From Brachyhypopomus gauderio (Eukaryota > Chordata > Actinopteri > Gymnotiformes > Hypopomidae), in NCBI RefSeq assembly GCF_052324685.1, contig NC_135218.1, forward strand, positions 13,741,858 through 13,805,857: a stretch of DNA of 64,000 bases, given 5' to 3'. The notes below the pieces were generated by a model. It was not told the DNA's origin. It was given only the letters and a program-made list of their open reading frames with translations, and made no database searches. Shown piece by piece: positions 12,893-51,800 of the stretch. A program made the position numbers and the translations under genes. Each line of letters opens with the position of its first letter. Position 1 is the first letter of the stretch.

Positions 12893-13414
12893 ATGATCAA
12901 CAATACCAATAATACTACTAATACCACTACTACTACTAATACCAATACTACTACTAATACCACTACTACTGCTAATACCAATACTACTACTAATACCACT
13001 ACTACTACTACTAATACCAATAATACTACTAATACCAATACTACTAATACCAATAATACTACTAATACCACTACTAAGATAAGATAAGATAATCCTTTAT
13101 TAATCCCTCAGCGGGGAAATTTGCAACTACTACTAATACCAATAATATTACTAATACCACTACTACTACTACTAATACCAATACTACTACTAATACCACT
13201 ACTACTGCTAATACCAATACTACTACTAATACCACTACTACTACTAATACCAATAATACTACTAATACCAATACTACTACTAATACCAATAATATTACTA
13301 ATACCACTACTACTACTACTAATACCAATACTACTACTAATACCACTACTACTGCTAATACCAATACTACTACTAATACCACTACTACTAATACCAATAC
13401 TACTACTAATACTT

Positions 13415-13415
<1 letters not shown>
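12893..13415. repeat. Degenerate (AAT/ACT/ACC) trinucleotide arrays
   Basis: Two arrays (12893-13077 and 13128-13415) of ACT, AAT and ACC triplets arranged in higher-order blocks such as ACTACTACTAATACCAAT. They are separated by a 50-bp piece (13078-13127, TTTATTAATCCC and GGGGAAATT) typical of a fish repeat tail often seen beside microsatellites. Frames read N/T, L/I or V/L runs only. Confidence 0.9.

Positions 13416-13416
<1 letters not shown>

Positions 13417-13467
<51 letters not shown>
13417..13467. repeat. (GATA)n microsatellite
   Basis: About 12 perfect GATA units upstream of NIPA1. Confidence 0.95.
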
Positions 13468-13470
<3 letters not shown>

Positions 13471-14496
13471 CTTTAGACCATAACATTAATTAAGGTCGTG
13501 CTGCCCACTATGTCTAGTTGTGATGTAAACTGCACCTATTCCACCTGATTGGGGTCACCTTCTTCACGTGTACAACGCCACCTGCTGGGAAAGTATGAAC
13601 TAGCTCTTCGTTCGTTGACATTTCTTTGGAAAACTCGTTTTATGGGATTTGTGCATTGCGCCATTATTCTCAGCAGCACTTGTGTGTGATTGTAAAAGCG
13701 TACTCTAAAGTACGGACCTAGCTGTTTCCCCATACATATCTAGACCAACTTCCGGGTTCTCCAACTGTTGGTCATCCCGGTCATCCCATCACGCCTATGG
13801 GGCGGTCATCGCTTGTTTTTTATGGATGGCGTTCCATGTTTCCTGTTTTATGTTGAGATTTTAAAATAATTTGTTTTTAGATTCGACTCCAAATGAAAAT
13901 ACGGAACTACAATAAAAGACGAGCTTATGGAGGACTCGTCTTTGTCCGTTGGTGTTTTAATAGCGATAGTGTCTAGTTTCATCAATGGCTCCACGTTTGT
14001 GCTCCAGAAAAAGGGTATACTCCGTGCTCGCAGATCAGGTAGCAAACTAGCTCTTATATTGTAGTTGGTCACACTATTGTTTTACTTGATTTGTACACGT
14101 TGCCGAGTTGTACATGGGGGCTGAAGGGTTTTATAAAACTGTTAACCATGGTGAATGGTTGAATGTGCATGTCTGCCTCACCGTCGTGCACTATTGTACC
14201 GGTTTACAGGTAGGACGTACCTGTCTGACTCTGTGTGGTGGTGTGGGACACTTGCAAGTGAGTGAATCTGCTTCATTACGGTTGTGGTTCTCTATGACTG
14301 CATTAAAACATTTCCATTCTCAACAGTGATAGTGGGCCAGATTGGGAACTTCCTGGCCCACAATGCCGCATCAGCAATACTGGTAACTCCTCTTGGAGCT
14401 TTGGGTGTTCTGTTTGGGTGAGTTACAGTTTATCCTTAGAAAATTGATATTGAAATAAATTCTTACTTTAATTTTTTTATTAGAATTATAAATATA

Positions 14497-14505
14497 TAAA
14501 TATAA

Positions 14506-14560
<55 letters not shown>
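14497..14560. repeat. (TA)n microsatellite in NIPA1 intron 3
   Basis: AT-rich tract of TA and ATAAATA units between exons 3 and 4. Confidence 0.9.
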
Positions 14561-14562
<2 letters not shown>

Positions 14563-15381
14563 GTGTGTGTGCTATATTTTTAATTTTTTTTTATTATGAC
14601 TACTTACTATATTATAGCTGCACCTATTACTGTATATTTTACTGTACAATATTTCTTCACTGATGATATGTAATTTGCAACCCAGAGCTCTCCTGGCCTC
14701 CTGGCTACTACAGGAACATCTAAATATCCTGGGAAAACTTGGATCTGTGTTGTGTTGCTGTGGATCAGTTGTGCTTATAATGCATTCACCAAAGACTGAG
14801 AGTGTGGCATCAAGAACTGAATTACAGGAGCGACTATTTGATCCAAGTATGAACATACACCACATCACTTGCGTTGTAATGATTTTACAGTCATTTTTAC
14901 AGATGAGATTTGGCTTATAAGCACCTACTTATGATCTGATTCAAAACTGCCCAAATAGTGCAATGGATGTGCCAGGACTTGTTCAGAAGCAGGGTAAACA
15001 TGTTTAATATAATTTAATAGATTTAGCCTGAAGTGATATTGTAATTGTGGCTCTGTTTCTGACTGGTGCACACCTGATCCTGCCGGTATTGTTTCAGTGT
15101 TCCTGAGCTACGTCGCCCTGGTGGTCCTGCTGCTGGCTGTACTGATTGTGTGGCTCTCTCCAGCGTATGGAAAGTCCAACATCATGGTGTACGTTAGCAT
15201 CTGCTCCCTCCTGGGGAGTTTCACAGTTCCCAGTTGCAAAGGCCTGGGCCTGACTGCAAAGGAAGCCTTCAGTGAAGACTTCAGCCCAGATAACAGAGCC
15301 CTCCAACTCTTCCTGTGCTTACTGGGCATTCTAATCAGCAGTATTCTCATCCAGTTTGTTTTCATCAACAAAGCCTTAGAG

Positions 15382-15754
15382 CAGGGGTACTCAACTGGCG
15401 GACCGCGGTCCGGATCCGGACCCGAACGCAGTCCTGTCCGGACCCAATCTCATTCCTGATTAACTGGATACGGACCAAAACAAAACCGTAGCATTTATTT
15501 CAGGGCTATTGAAAAAAATACTCCGTCACGAGTGTTACGTTCGCACCGCTCACAACAACTTACGTTCGCCGCCAACATCACCCCCCCCGCGCTCAACAAT
15601 TTACGTTCGCCACATCCCCCCCCCCACCCCCCCCCCCCCCCCCCCCCCACCCCCGCTCAACAACTTACGTTCGCCACCCCCCGCCCGCACCGGACCTCGG
15701 GTCACAGGTATCTGCCAAAATTGGACCGCGGACAAATTTAGTTGAGTACGCCTG
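15382..15754 (+). mobile_element. Non-autonomous hAT element (MITE) inside NIPA1 exon 5
   Basis: The 373-bp element begins CAGGGGTACTCAAC and ends with the inverted copy GTTGAGTACGCCTG (one mismatch). It is flanked by a perfect 8-bp target duplication CCTTAGAG at 15374-15381 and 15755-15762, the hallmark of hAT transposition. The arms also share CCGCGGTCC just inside the ends. The interior holds several ACGTTCGCC-containing short repeats and a long C-rich run (15615-15655), and no transposase. Deleting the element plus one duplication restores the conserved NKALE-SFSSNMFEAIYY reading. Confidence 0.93.
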
Positions 15755-15987
15755 CCTTAGAGAGTTTTAGCTCCAACATGTTTGAGGCCATTTATTATGT
15801 AGTTTTCACATCCTCTGTCATTGTTGCCTCTGCCATTCTTTTTAGAGAGTGGGAAACATTAAGCTTTTTTGACTGTTTAGGTATTCTGTGTGGATTCATC
15901 ACAGTTTCAGTGGGTGTTACCTTGTTGCGTATATCACAAGGAGCTGTACTGACGTGGAATCATGCTAAAGCTAAAAAGAGTAATTAA

Positions 15988-17230
15988 CTCATTATTTATT
16001 TCTGTTATTACATTTTGTACAAACAGCATATAGTATTAACAATATCAAGAACAAGATCTTGGATAAACTCCTAATATGTTGTATTTCTTGATTGCTTAAT
16101 TCTATTTCAAACCATTTATCTGTGAAGGTTCAATTGGACTGGCTTTATTAAGGATACTTATACATTATAATGATAAATAGATTTTTTATTGTTCATTCTG
16201 TTTTAATAAATTAATTGAGAATATTGGGTCAGTAGAAAAGTTCCTAGGCTGTGTGTAAAACAGGTTCTGTTCACTCACTTTGCACTGTTCAGATTCATAA
16301 TTATTCAGATGAGAAATTATGGCATACGTAATGCAACCATAACTAACTAGTTGTAACCTGTTGACCAAAGTACTATACAATTCATCAATTTCATAGAAGC
16401 TACAACATACAATATAGATCCAGTTGAACTAGTCATACTAGTACCCACTATACATAACTAAAATACTGTGTAAAAAAAAAAAACCCCACAAAAGTATAAA
16501 GTATTTTAAGTCTTGTTAAGCTTTTTTGTGATAAACTATTCAATAGCCTCAGCACAGGGGCTGCAAAGGCATGATCACCATTGAGCTTCAGCTGAGATTG
16601 TGGAACAGCCAAAATGATCTGACCTGAAGACCTCAGTAACCTGGGTCCCAAAGGTGGAGCAGATTTGCAGTACAGGATAAAGTGGTTCTCTTGGTTCTCT
16701 TCCATTAAGAGAGCTAAATATAAAATAACTTTGCATCCTGTAATGGACAGGAAGCCAGTTATAAATATAGTTATACAATTGTGAGGTCATGTAGTTTGTA
16801 GAAGCCTATCAGGACAGTCAAGAATCAAGACACTCATTGGGTGCATCAGGCATTTTTGTTGAAAAATGTGAACTTGACACATTTCTGAAGTAAATACAAT
16901 AAATGAAGTAAAAACCATGAAAGCTGCAAGCTTTAGACCACATAAATTAAAAGGGCACCATGGACCACACAAACAACAAATATGTGGCACTACACATAAT
17001 TAAAACGAAAAATGCAAGCTATTTTATACAAAAGCACAAAGCTCTTTATTACTCACAAACCACTATACATTTGAACAAGTGTTCTTTTAATCTCATTAAC
17101 AGTGGACATCTTATTAGTTAGTTATTCTACTAGTTATTGAACGCAAAAGACAATTCGCATGTAGCGTTAATGTGTCCAAAGCAACGAAAGACAATGTTTA
17201 CAAAATGCGTAATATATCGGACCTATCAGG
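15988..17230. other. NIPA1-NIPA2 intergenic region
   Basis: Contains the NIPA1 3' UTR with AATAAA at 16205-16210 and the LINE remnant listed separately. No gene otherwise seen. Confidence 0.5.
16490..16790 (-). mobile_element. LINE (L2/Rex-like) reverse-transcriptase C-terminal fossil
   Basis: On the minus strand two frames carry pieces of the conserved LINE ORF2 C-terminus: NWLPVHYRMQ (around 16740) in one frame and LRSSGQIILAVPQSQLK with GDHAFAAPVLRLLNSL (around 16560-16650) in another. A frameshift separates them, so it is a dead fragment. Clade is inferred from the motif pattern only. Confidence 0.75.
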
Positions 17231-17240
17231 CGAATCCCAC

Positions 17241-17252
17241 TGCGCATGCGCA
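17241..17252. promoter_or_regulatory. Perfect NRF1 palindrome at NIPA2 promoter
   Basis: TGCGCATGCGCA, the consensus NRF1 (alpha-Pal) site, stands alone ~150 bp upstream of the NIPA2 first-exon donor (17401) in otherwise AT-rich DNA. It marks the likely core promoter. Confidence 0.7.
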
Positions 17253-17269
17253 GACGGTCGCCCTTTCAC

Positions 17270-17401
17270 CGTGTGGGTGGATTTGAAAGGTTAGCTAGCT
17301 AGCCGTTGTCCGTTCCTAGCTGCGACGAGCGGACTAAAACCTCAACGATGACACTTTTGCCTTCTGAGCTCTTTTCTTGTTGACAACTGGAAGACAAGCA
17401 G
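17270..17401 (+). other. NIPA2: NIPA2 noncoding first exon (probable)
   Basis: A donor (CAG then GTATTG) follows 17401. The 5' edge is unknown. The exon holds an 11-codon uORF starting at 17348. Intron 1 (17402-18398) contains GA/GT repeats at 18223-18276 and no other gene that I can support. Confidence 0.5.
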
Positions 17402-18364
17402 GTATTGTTTGGAGCTGATATTTCATGTAAAACCTCTGAAAAACATAAAGGCAGAGAGAGAGTTTCCCGTCCCTTAGCTAGCTAGCCGACAGGCTGAATA
17501 ACTCTTGGGTTAAAGGACGGGTTAGCATGTAGCCAGCTAGCTAACTTACTATCAGACGGATCTCCCACTGAGCGAGCTAGCATCAGCACAGCTATAGTGA
17601 TTAACACACGATTAAGAAGGTGATGAGTCGAGAAATGTTTATTAACCTGCAATGTCGTGAATGCCACTGCTCTGTTGGCTGCCTATTAAATATATCCCAC
17701 TTGGGGCTAGCTAACTCGCTAATGTGGATCATGTATTTGCATGTCGGCCGGTGTATTTCTACCTGTTTACTCATCTCTCTTCTGGAACATGGTCTCGTAA
17801 AGATGCTTGTGTTTGATCACCTGAACTTGGAGATTAAACGTGCAGCTACCGACCTAACAAACAAACCTTGAGCCATCACCATCACGTCCCGGTGTTGGAC
17901 AGTCCGGACGGGTTCGTTTCGCGAGTGTCTTGTGTTTAATTGTTTTTGAGGCGTTGAGGAGTGTGTGAGGTTGATTGTTTTTGAGGCGTTGAGGAGTGTG
18001 TGAGTTTGACTGCTGGCAGCGTGTCACGTCCATGTTGGTCGTGCTCCTCTAGTGTGTTAAACACGCTGTGTGTGGTGTGTGTGGAGACACTTCCTGGATC
18101 CCTCAGATCTCCGATCGCCTGTGCGCACCGTGCATGCTCTCTGACAGGGCGTCGTGCTTGATCTGACATGAACGACACACTAGAACATATCAAATGTGTG
18201 TGTGAGGCTTCTGCTAGAAATGGTAAGTGTGTGTGTGAGAGAGAGAGAGAGTGTGTGTGTGTGTGAGAGAGAGAGAGTGATTGTGAGTGTCGCACATTGC
18301 TTGCCAGTCAGCAAAGCGAATTGGTCGTAAACGGCATGATTATTATTTTGTTAAATGAAATTAA

Positions 18365-21049
<2,685 letters not shown>

Positions 21050-21324
21050 GGCCAAAGAGGAACACAGCTGGATCAGTGAATCAGATATAGTAGTATTGTT
21101 CCGCTGTGTGGACATTCAACACCCCACGTGACCCACAACGAACACTGACAATCACACCGGCAGAAGTGACTGATGGACCAGCTGATTGTATGAAAGTGTT
21201 TTTTGTTTCTCCCTTTCTGCCTTACTTCCAGGGTTGGGCCGCAATTACAGTGTAAGGCTTTGTCTCAATCCTCATTCCTCTGATTTCCTTTCTGCCAACT
21301 CTAATGATCAGTTGCTTCCTTTTT

Positions 21325-21330
21325 AATAAA
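21325..21330 (+). terminator. NIPA2: NIPA2 poly(A) signal
   Basis: AATAAA 276 bp after the stop codon, in TTTTTAATAAAGC context. Confidence 0.7.
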
Positions 21331-21416
21331 GCAAACCCCCCCTGTGAAGTATCTGATTAATGTATAGACATACTGAACTAACTACATCAGTCAGATGTGT
21401 TACATATTTATTGAAT

Positions 21417-21422
21417 TAATCA
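21417..21422 (-). terminator. CYFIP1: CYFIP1 poly(A) signal
   Basis: AATAAA on the minus strand, ~620 bp after the CYFIP1 stop (22038). It faces the NIPA2 signal across about 90 bp. Other weaker candidates exist further upstream. Confidence 0.55.
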
Positions 21423-22037
21423 GATTACAGTTATTCCAAAAAGCAAATGTTTAACAGGATTAAGAACCTCGTTATTAAACTTTATTTTAAGAATATAAGC
21501 CTCATGCATGCAGTCATTCCAACAAACAGGAAAGAACAAACCTCTCACCACAGCAAAATGTTTAAATAATCTCTCGTTAAAATTGTCTGCGCACTTCCCC
21601 CACCCTTGGCTATAACTTTCAATGAGTATAAAATGAGAAAATGAATAGCATTGTACTAGATGAGAGAGAAAGGTAAGTCATTCATTTAATAAGGCACATT
21701 TGTGTATACAAAAACAACAAAAAAAGATCATCACCTTGTACTGCCTCGGAAGGTAGTCTTAAAAACTGGGTCATAAGTCCAAAATCTCAGGGCTTGTCTT
21801 AGCAAAGATAGTCTTGCTCAATCATTACTGCTAATTTACTGGCTCCATGAACACTAGACAGAAAACAAATACTCCGATAAAGTGAAATGGTGAATGTGGC
21901 CCTAATAAAGGAACTGGTCAAGGTCCTTCACCATTCGCTGTACTGGTTTGTTGGTGATTTGCTACCACATATATAACCTCAAATAGCCTCGCTAAGGTAC
22001 AATTGAATGTAGAACTGGTTAAAAGTCTAAGACGGTC

Positions 22038-47990
<25,953 letters not shown>

Positions 47991-48130
47991 GTTTTATTTA
48001 CAATAAAACTTTACGCAGCACAATAAATTCCTGCCTTCGCCCGTCCGGTTTGAGGCAGGCGAACAGCTCACACTGGGAGTTCCCGTTTGTCTGCAGGAAA
48101 ACTCAACAGGAAACTCCGACTACACACACG

Positions 48131-48150
48131 ACCACCGCTGGGGGCGCTCA
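48131..48150. promoter_or_regulatory. CTCF-like motif upstream of CYFIP1
   Basis: CCACCGCTGGGGGCGCTC resembles the CTCF core with two mismatches. It lies in the ~0.5-kb spacer between the TUBGCP5 3' end and the CYFIP1 promoter. Motif match only. Confidence 0.3.
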
Positions 48151-48199
48151 TGAGCACGCAGATTCACACGCCCCCGTTTGACAATACAACTACTTTACA

Positions 48200-48201
<2 letters not shown>

Positions 48202-48250
<49 letters not shown>
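48202..48250. repeat. (GT)n microsatellite
   Basis: About 24 GT units between CYFIP1 and TUBGCP5. Confidence 0.95.
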
Positions 48251-48253
<3 letters not shown>

Positions 48254-48898
48254 CTCATAGAAAAAACATAAATTTTGTATTCGCCTATAAAGTGAGCAAT
48301 TTTACATTCAGTTAAAAACATCCGAGAAGACGTTATAATCACGTTATTACATTTAAACAGATTTGCCAATACATTATTTTGGTCTAGGATTTACTAAATG
48401 CATTTTACTAAAAACCAATATACAGTACATTTATGAGAAACTGTTTGATAAAAGTCTCTGTTGAGAAAAACTATAGGACCATGAAATATTTATACCAAGG
48501 ATAAATTAGTATATTTTATTATGCACAAATTGCCAATGAACAAAACTCAACAAAACATACAATAATGAGATGATCTACATATATACAAATATTTAACATA
48601 CTTCAGTTTCACTGAATAATGCACCAGAAATGTTATATTGTGACAATGTTTTTGTCTTTTACAGGACTTAAATTGATCATGAAAAACATCAAAGAGCAAA
48701 ATGACAGAAGCGTGAAAACGTACCTAAGTTTCACACATCCTAAATAAACATAAATGTAGCCAATTATAGAATGACGTGTACTCCATGAAGTCAGACGTCT
48801 TGTTTGAGACAAAAGAACAAAAACCACAGATGCAGTCAAACTGCAAGATAGCTGGGCTGCAGGCAGGAGAACACACAGTGCCTGTGGTCAAGAGTCTT

Positions 48899-51800
48899 CT
48901 AGCACTGCTCAAAACCAGCCATCAGAGATAAAGCCAGGGACTCCACTAGGGGAACAGAAAGAACAGCATTAATGACCTGCACTGACCAAGCCTGTCTGCC
49001 CTCCCCTTGCCCTGGGCTCTCCTGGGGTTAGAAACACTCTGTACGTCATGTATCGTACAGTTTCCACATTTTGCCATTGTCATCAGAACCTAAAGAGAGC
49101 CAGCTATATCAAATATTTGATCAATAAAGGACGTTCTCACTCAGTGTTAATAGATTAATACATGTGTTTGGTGAACTTATTATATTCAAGTGAGATCTGT
49201 TTGAACAAAGGATGAACTTTGATTAAAGCTATTTGAGTGACCTCAGTGTATGAAAGATGCTACCTAAATCTACTGACATTGCCTTACCCAAACACAGGTA
49301 CAATCCCTGACACCTGAGCTTATGAGGCAGACCCAACCATTTATTATTTTGAATTTTATAATTCCCAAGTGTTCCACAAAAAAAAAACACACAGTCTCTT
49401 GACTATGTTTTTGTTTCTCTACACAACTGCTGGTCTTTGTTTTTTCTGTCAGTGTACCCACAATCCCTTCATTTGGTGAGAAAAACAATTGTAATGTAAA
49501 GCACTGAATGTAGCTCACTTAAAGACACAGGACTGGTGCCAAATAGGAAGCAGTTAAAACACAGCGGTACAGAAGTACACTTACAATGAGGAAATGAACC
49601 CCTGCAGACAGCTTTATTCAAGATAGTCACCAAGAACATGTGACAGTTCTTGAAATCTGACTCCATTTTGTCGATAGATTCAATTCTGAGACAAACAAAA
49701 AAGACATTCTTTGAGCACAGGACACTGTTCAAATTGATACAGGTTTGTGGAATATAAAATGTAATACATCACAAACAAACTCATTTTCTCTTTCTGCTCT
49801 TGTCTGTGTTGTTGTTGTGTGCAAATGTTCAGTATTCCCTATGTGTTCTGAATTGCATGCCCATGTTATTGTCTTCAGAAAAGCGCTATGATGATATCAT
49901 CATCATCATCATCATCATCATTATTATTATTATGTAGGTAATTTTATTGTATGCAATATGCTTATGGTTTGAATTATATATAATTAAATTATTTTCAGGA
50001 AAACATTTTTACAAAAAATCCTGTACATTTGAGATGTGTAACATAACTTACTTCCACGCTCCAAAACCAGCCTGCCACCGGTCAGAGAAGATGAGAACCA
50101 AATTAAGGACCTTCATGATGGCTTCTTTGACAAAACTGACCTGCAAGGACAGGACAGCCGTAATTCTATAGTCAAGAGTTATGCAAACACACTTAGGAGA
50201 GAGGAATACTACTGGAGAGCGTGTGAGAGAGTCTGACCTTCTCCCGGAGCAGACAGCGGTCATGGATGGTGGACAGATATCTGTAGTGGATCTTGATGAG
50301 TTGGTCCAGGTCCTTTGCCTCCTGTACTTGATGCTGAAATTCCAAACCTGTACTGTGCAGAATCTAAAAATAAAAAAGGCAAAGACAATCTAATATTCAT
50401 GAATTTGATCATTTACACCTGCTGGGCATTTGCCAGGACTATGGATACAATAAGCACAAATGTCACAGAACAACAATGTGAATCTCCACAAATCCACTCC
50501 AACATGAAACACCAACCCGGGTCATGATGTAATTGTGCAGACTGTTAACAAAGTGCATTAGCTTGACCCTCAGCAGCACCATCCTGTGAATCTGCTGCTT
50601 TATAGGGTCTTTGGCAGTGCACTCTTCAGAGGGGCCTCCTTCATGGCTTTTAGCCGCTACTGTCAAGTCTGTGGAGAAATAACATTTTTAGCAGAAAATC
50701 AGGTGACCTAAAATCAAAAGCTATTTCTGCTAGATGTATCTCCACCCAACTTTCCAAAGTGAATTTAAAATGCAGTGCCTCTGACAATCCAATTTGACCT
50801 ACAGCTGAGAAAATGGCATCTAAAACCAAGATGTGTGTGTGGGGGTGGGGGATGAAAGTCTGTTTAGTAGAGCAGCACTTTACTATTACACTTTATTATT
50901 ACTTACCACTGAATCTCAATGTGTCCAGACTATATTTAGCCCATTTTATTTGCAAAAGTAGAAGGAAGACTTGATTGTAGATTTTCTGACACTCAGAACT
51001 AATCACAATATCTACAGGCCATGGAACCTGGTAGGAAAATATAGTTGTTATATAAATTGCAATGCATAAAAGACAAATAACAAATTAGGTGAAACTAATT
51101 CTAGAAACTAGAACTTCACACCTTAAGACAACCAAAAATTAGGTTATGTTACCTTGTAACTCAATGTAAGGCCATCAAGGTTATTGACTGGCTGTTTCTT
51201 CCTTGTGGGATCAATTGTCTCCAGAAAAATTGATAATCTGTGATATCCACCACAAGACATACCATTACGCACAAAAGTTGATTATAGTTGCATTTTATAC
51301 TGCAAAATGTCTAAAGGCATCAAACCGGTCACTACTGCAGTACCGATTGCTGTCCTCTGGGTGGCGCTGTCCCACAGCCTCCTGTAGCTGTACATTGAGG
51401 AACGCCAGCTGCTGCCAGCTCTCCTTCTCCAGTACCTTGTCAAAGATCGCCACGTAGAAATCATACATTGTATCACCAGCCTCCATCAAAAAATAGTTTC
51501 TCATAGCCTGAAGGTATCCCAGTAGCCTGGAAAAAATATATATTGACCACATGAAAACATGAAATAGCCTGTGACGGCCTGTGCTCCCAGAACAATCAAC
51601 ATCATGAACTCAGCCAGGCTGGGTCAGTGCTTCAGACCCGAGTGTAACCCAGAGCCACGCGGCAGGCGCTGGGGGCTCACCTGTAGTCTTTCTTGAGGGT
51701 CCGCATGAGGTTCCCACAGCACTCCACGTACCTCCTCTCAATGTGTGGGTAGAGGCAGGAGCGCAGTGTGAGCTCAAACGTTTGGCACGTCACCGACTCG

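Larger units (their letters stand above)
12761..13926. other. HERC2-NIPA1 head-to-head intergenic spacer
   Basis: About 1.2 kb between the two starts. It is dominated by the trinucleotide-type arrays (12893-13415) and the (GATA)n at 13417-13466. About 13470-13926 is unique sequence and presumably holds the NIPA1 promoter and 5' UTR; an ETS-like CTTCCGG at 13749 is the only element I would name. Confidence 0.5.
13927..15987 (+). pseudogene. NIPA1: NIPA1 magnesium transporter, coding exon 5 interrupted by a hAT MITE
   Basis: NIPA1 is a multi-pass endosomal/plasma-membrane Mg2+ transporter mutated in human spastic paraplegia SPG6. Exons: 13927-14038, 14210-14257, 14327-14417, 14686-14846 and 15098-15987, all GT-AG and in phase. 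The first exon encodes [12 protein letters not shown] (T23 aligns with human Thr45), later exons [36 protein letters not shown] and AIYYVVFTSS. Removing 15382-15762 gives a 306-aa protein ending in a TAA at 15985, close to the human 329 aa whose N-terminal alanine run is absent here. As sequenced, the insert keeps frame length (381 nt) but introduces a TGA at 15457, leaving 232 native residues plus 25 from the element and losing the last 74 residues with the final membrane helices. Poly(A) signal candidate AATAAA at 16205. The pseudogene call applies to this haplotype; upstream exons look intact. Confidence 0.85.

Noticed and set aside
12829..13417. Valine/leucine-, asparagine/threonine- and isoleucine/leucine-rich frames
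   Set aside because: Produced by the AAT/ACT/ACC arrays in every frame.
13571..13586. CTCF-like CCACCTGCTGGGA upstream of NIPA1
   Set aside because: Too short a match to claim; kept only the better candidate at 48131 at low confidence.
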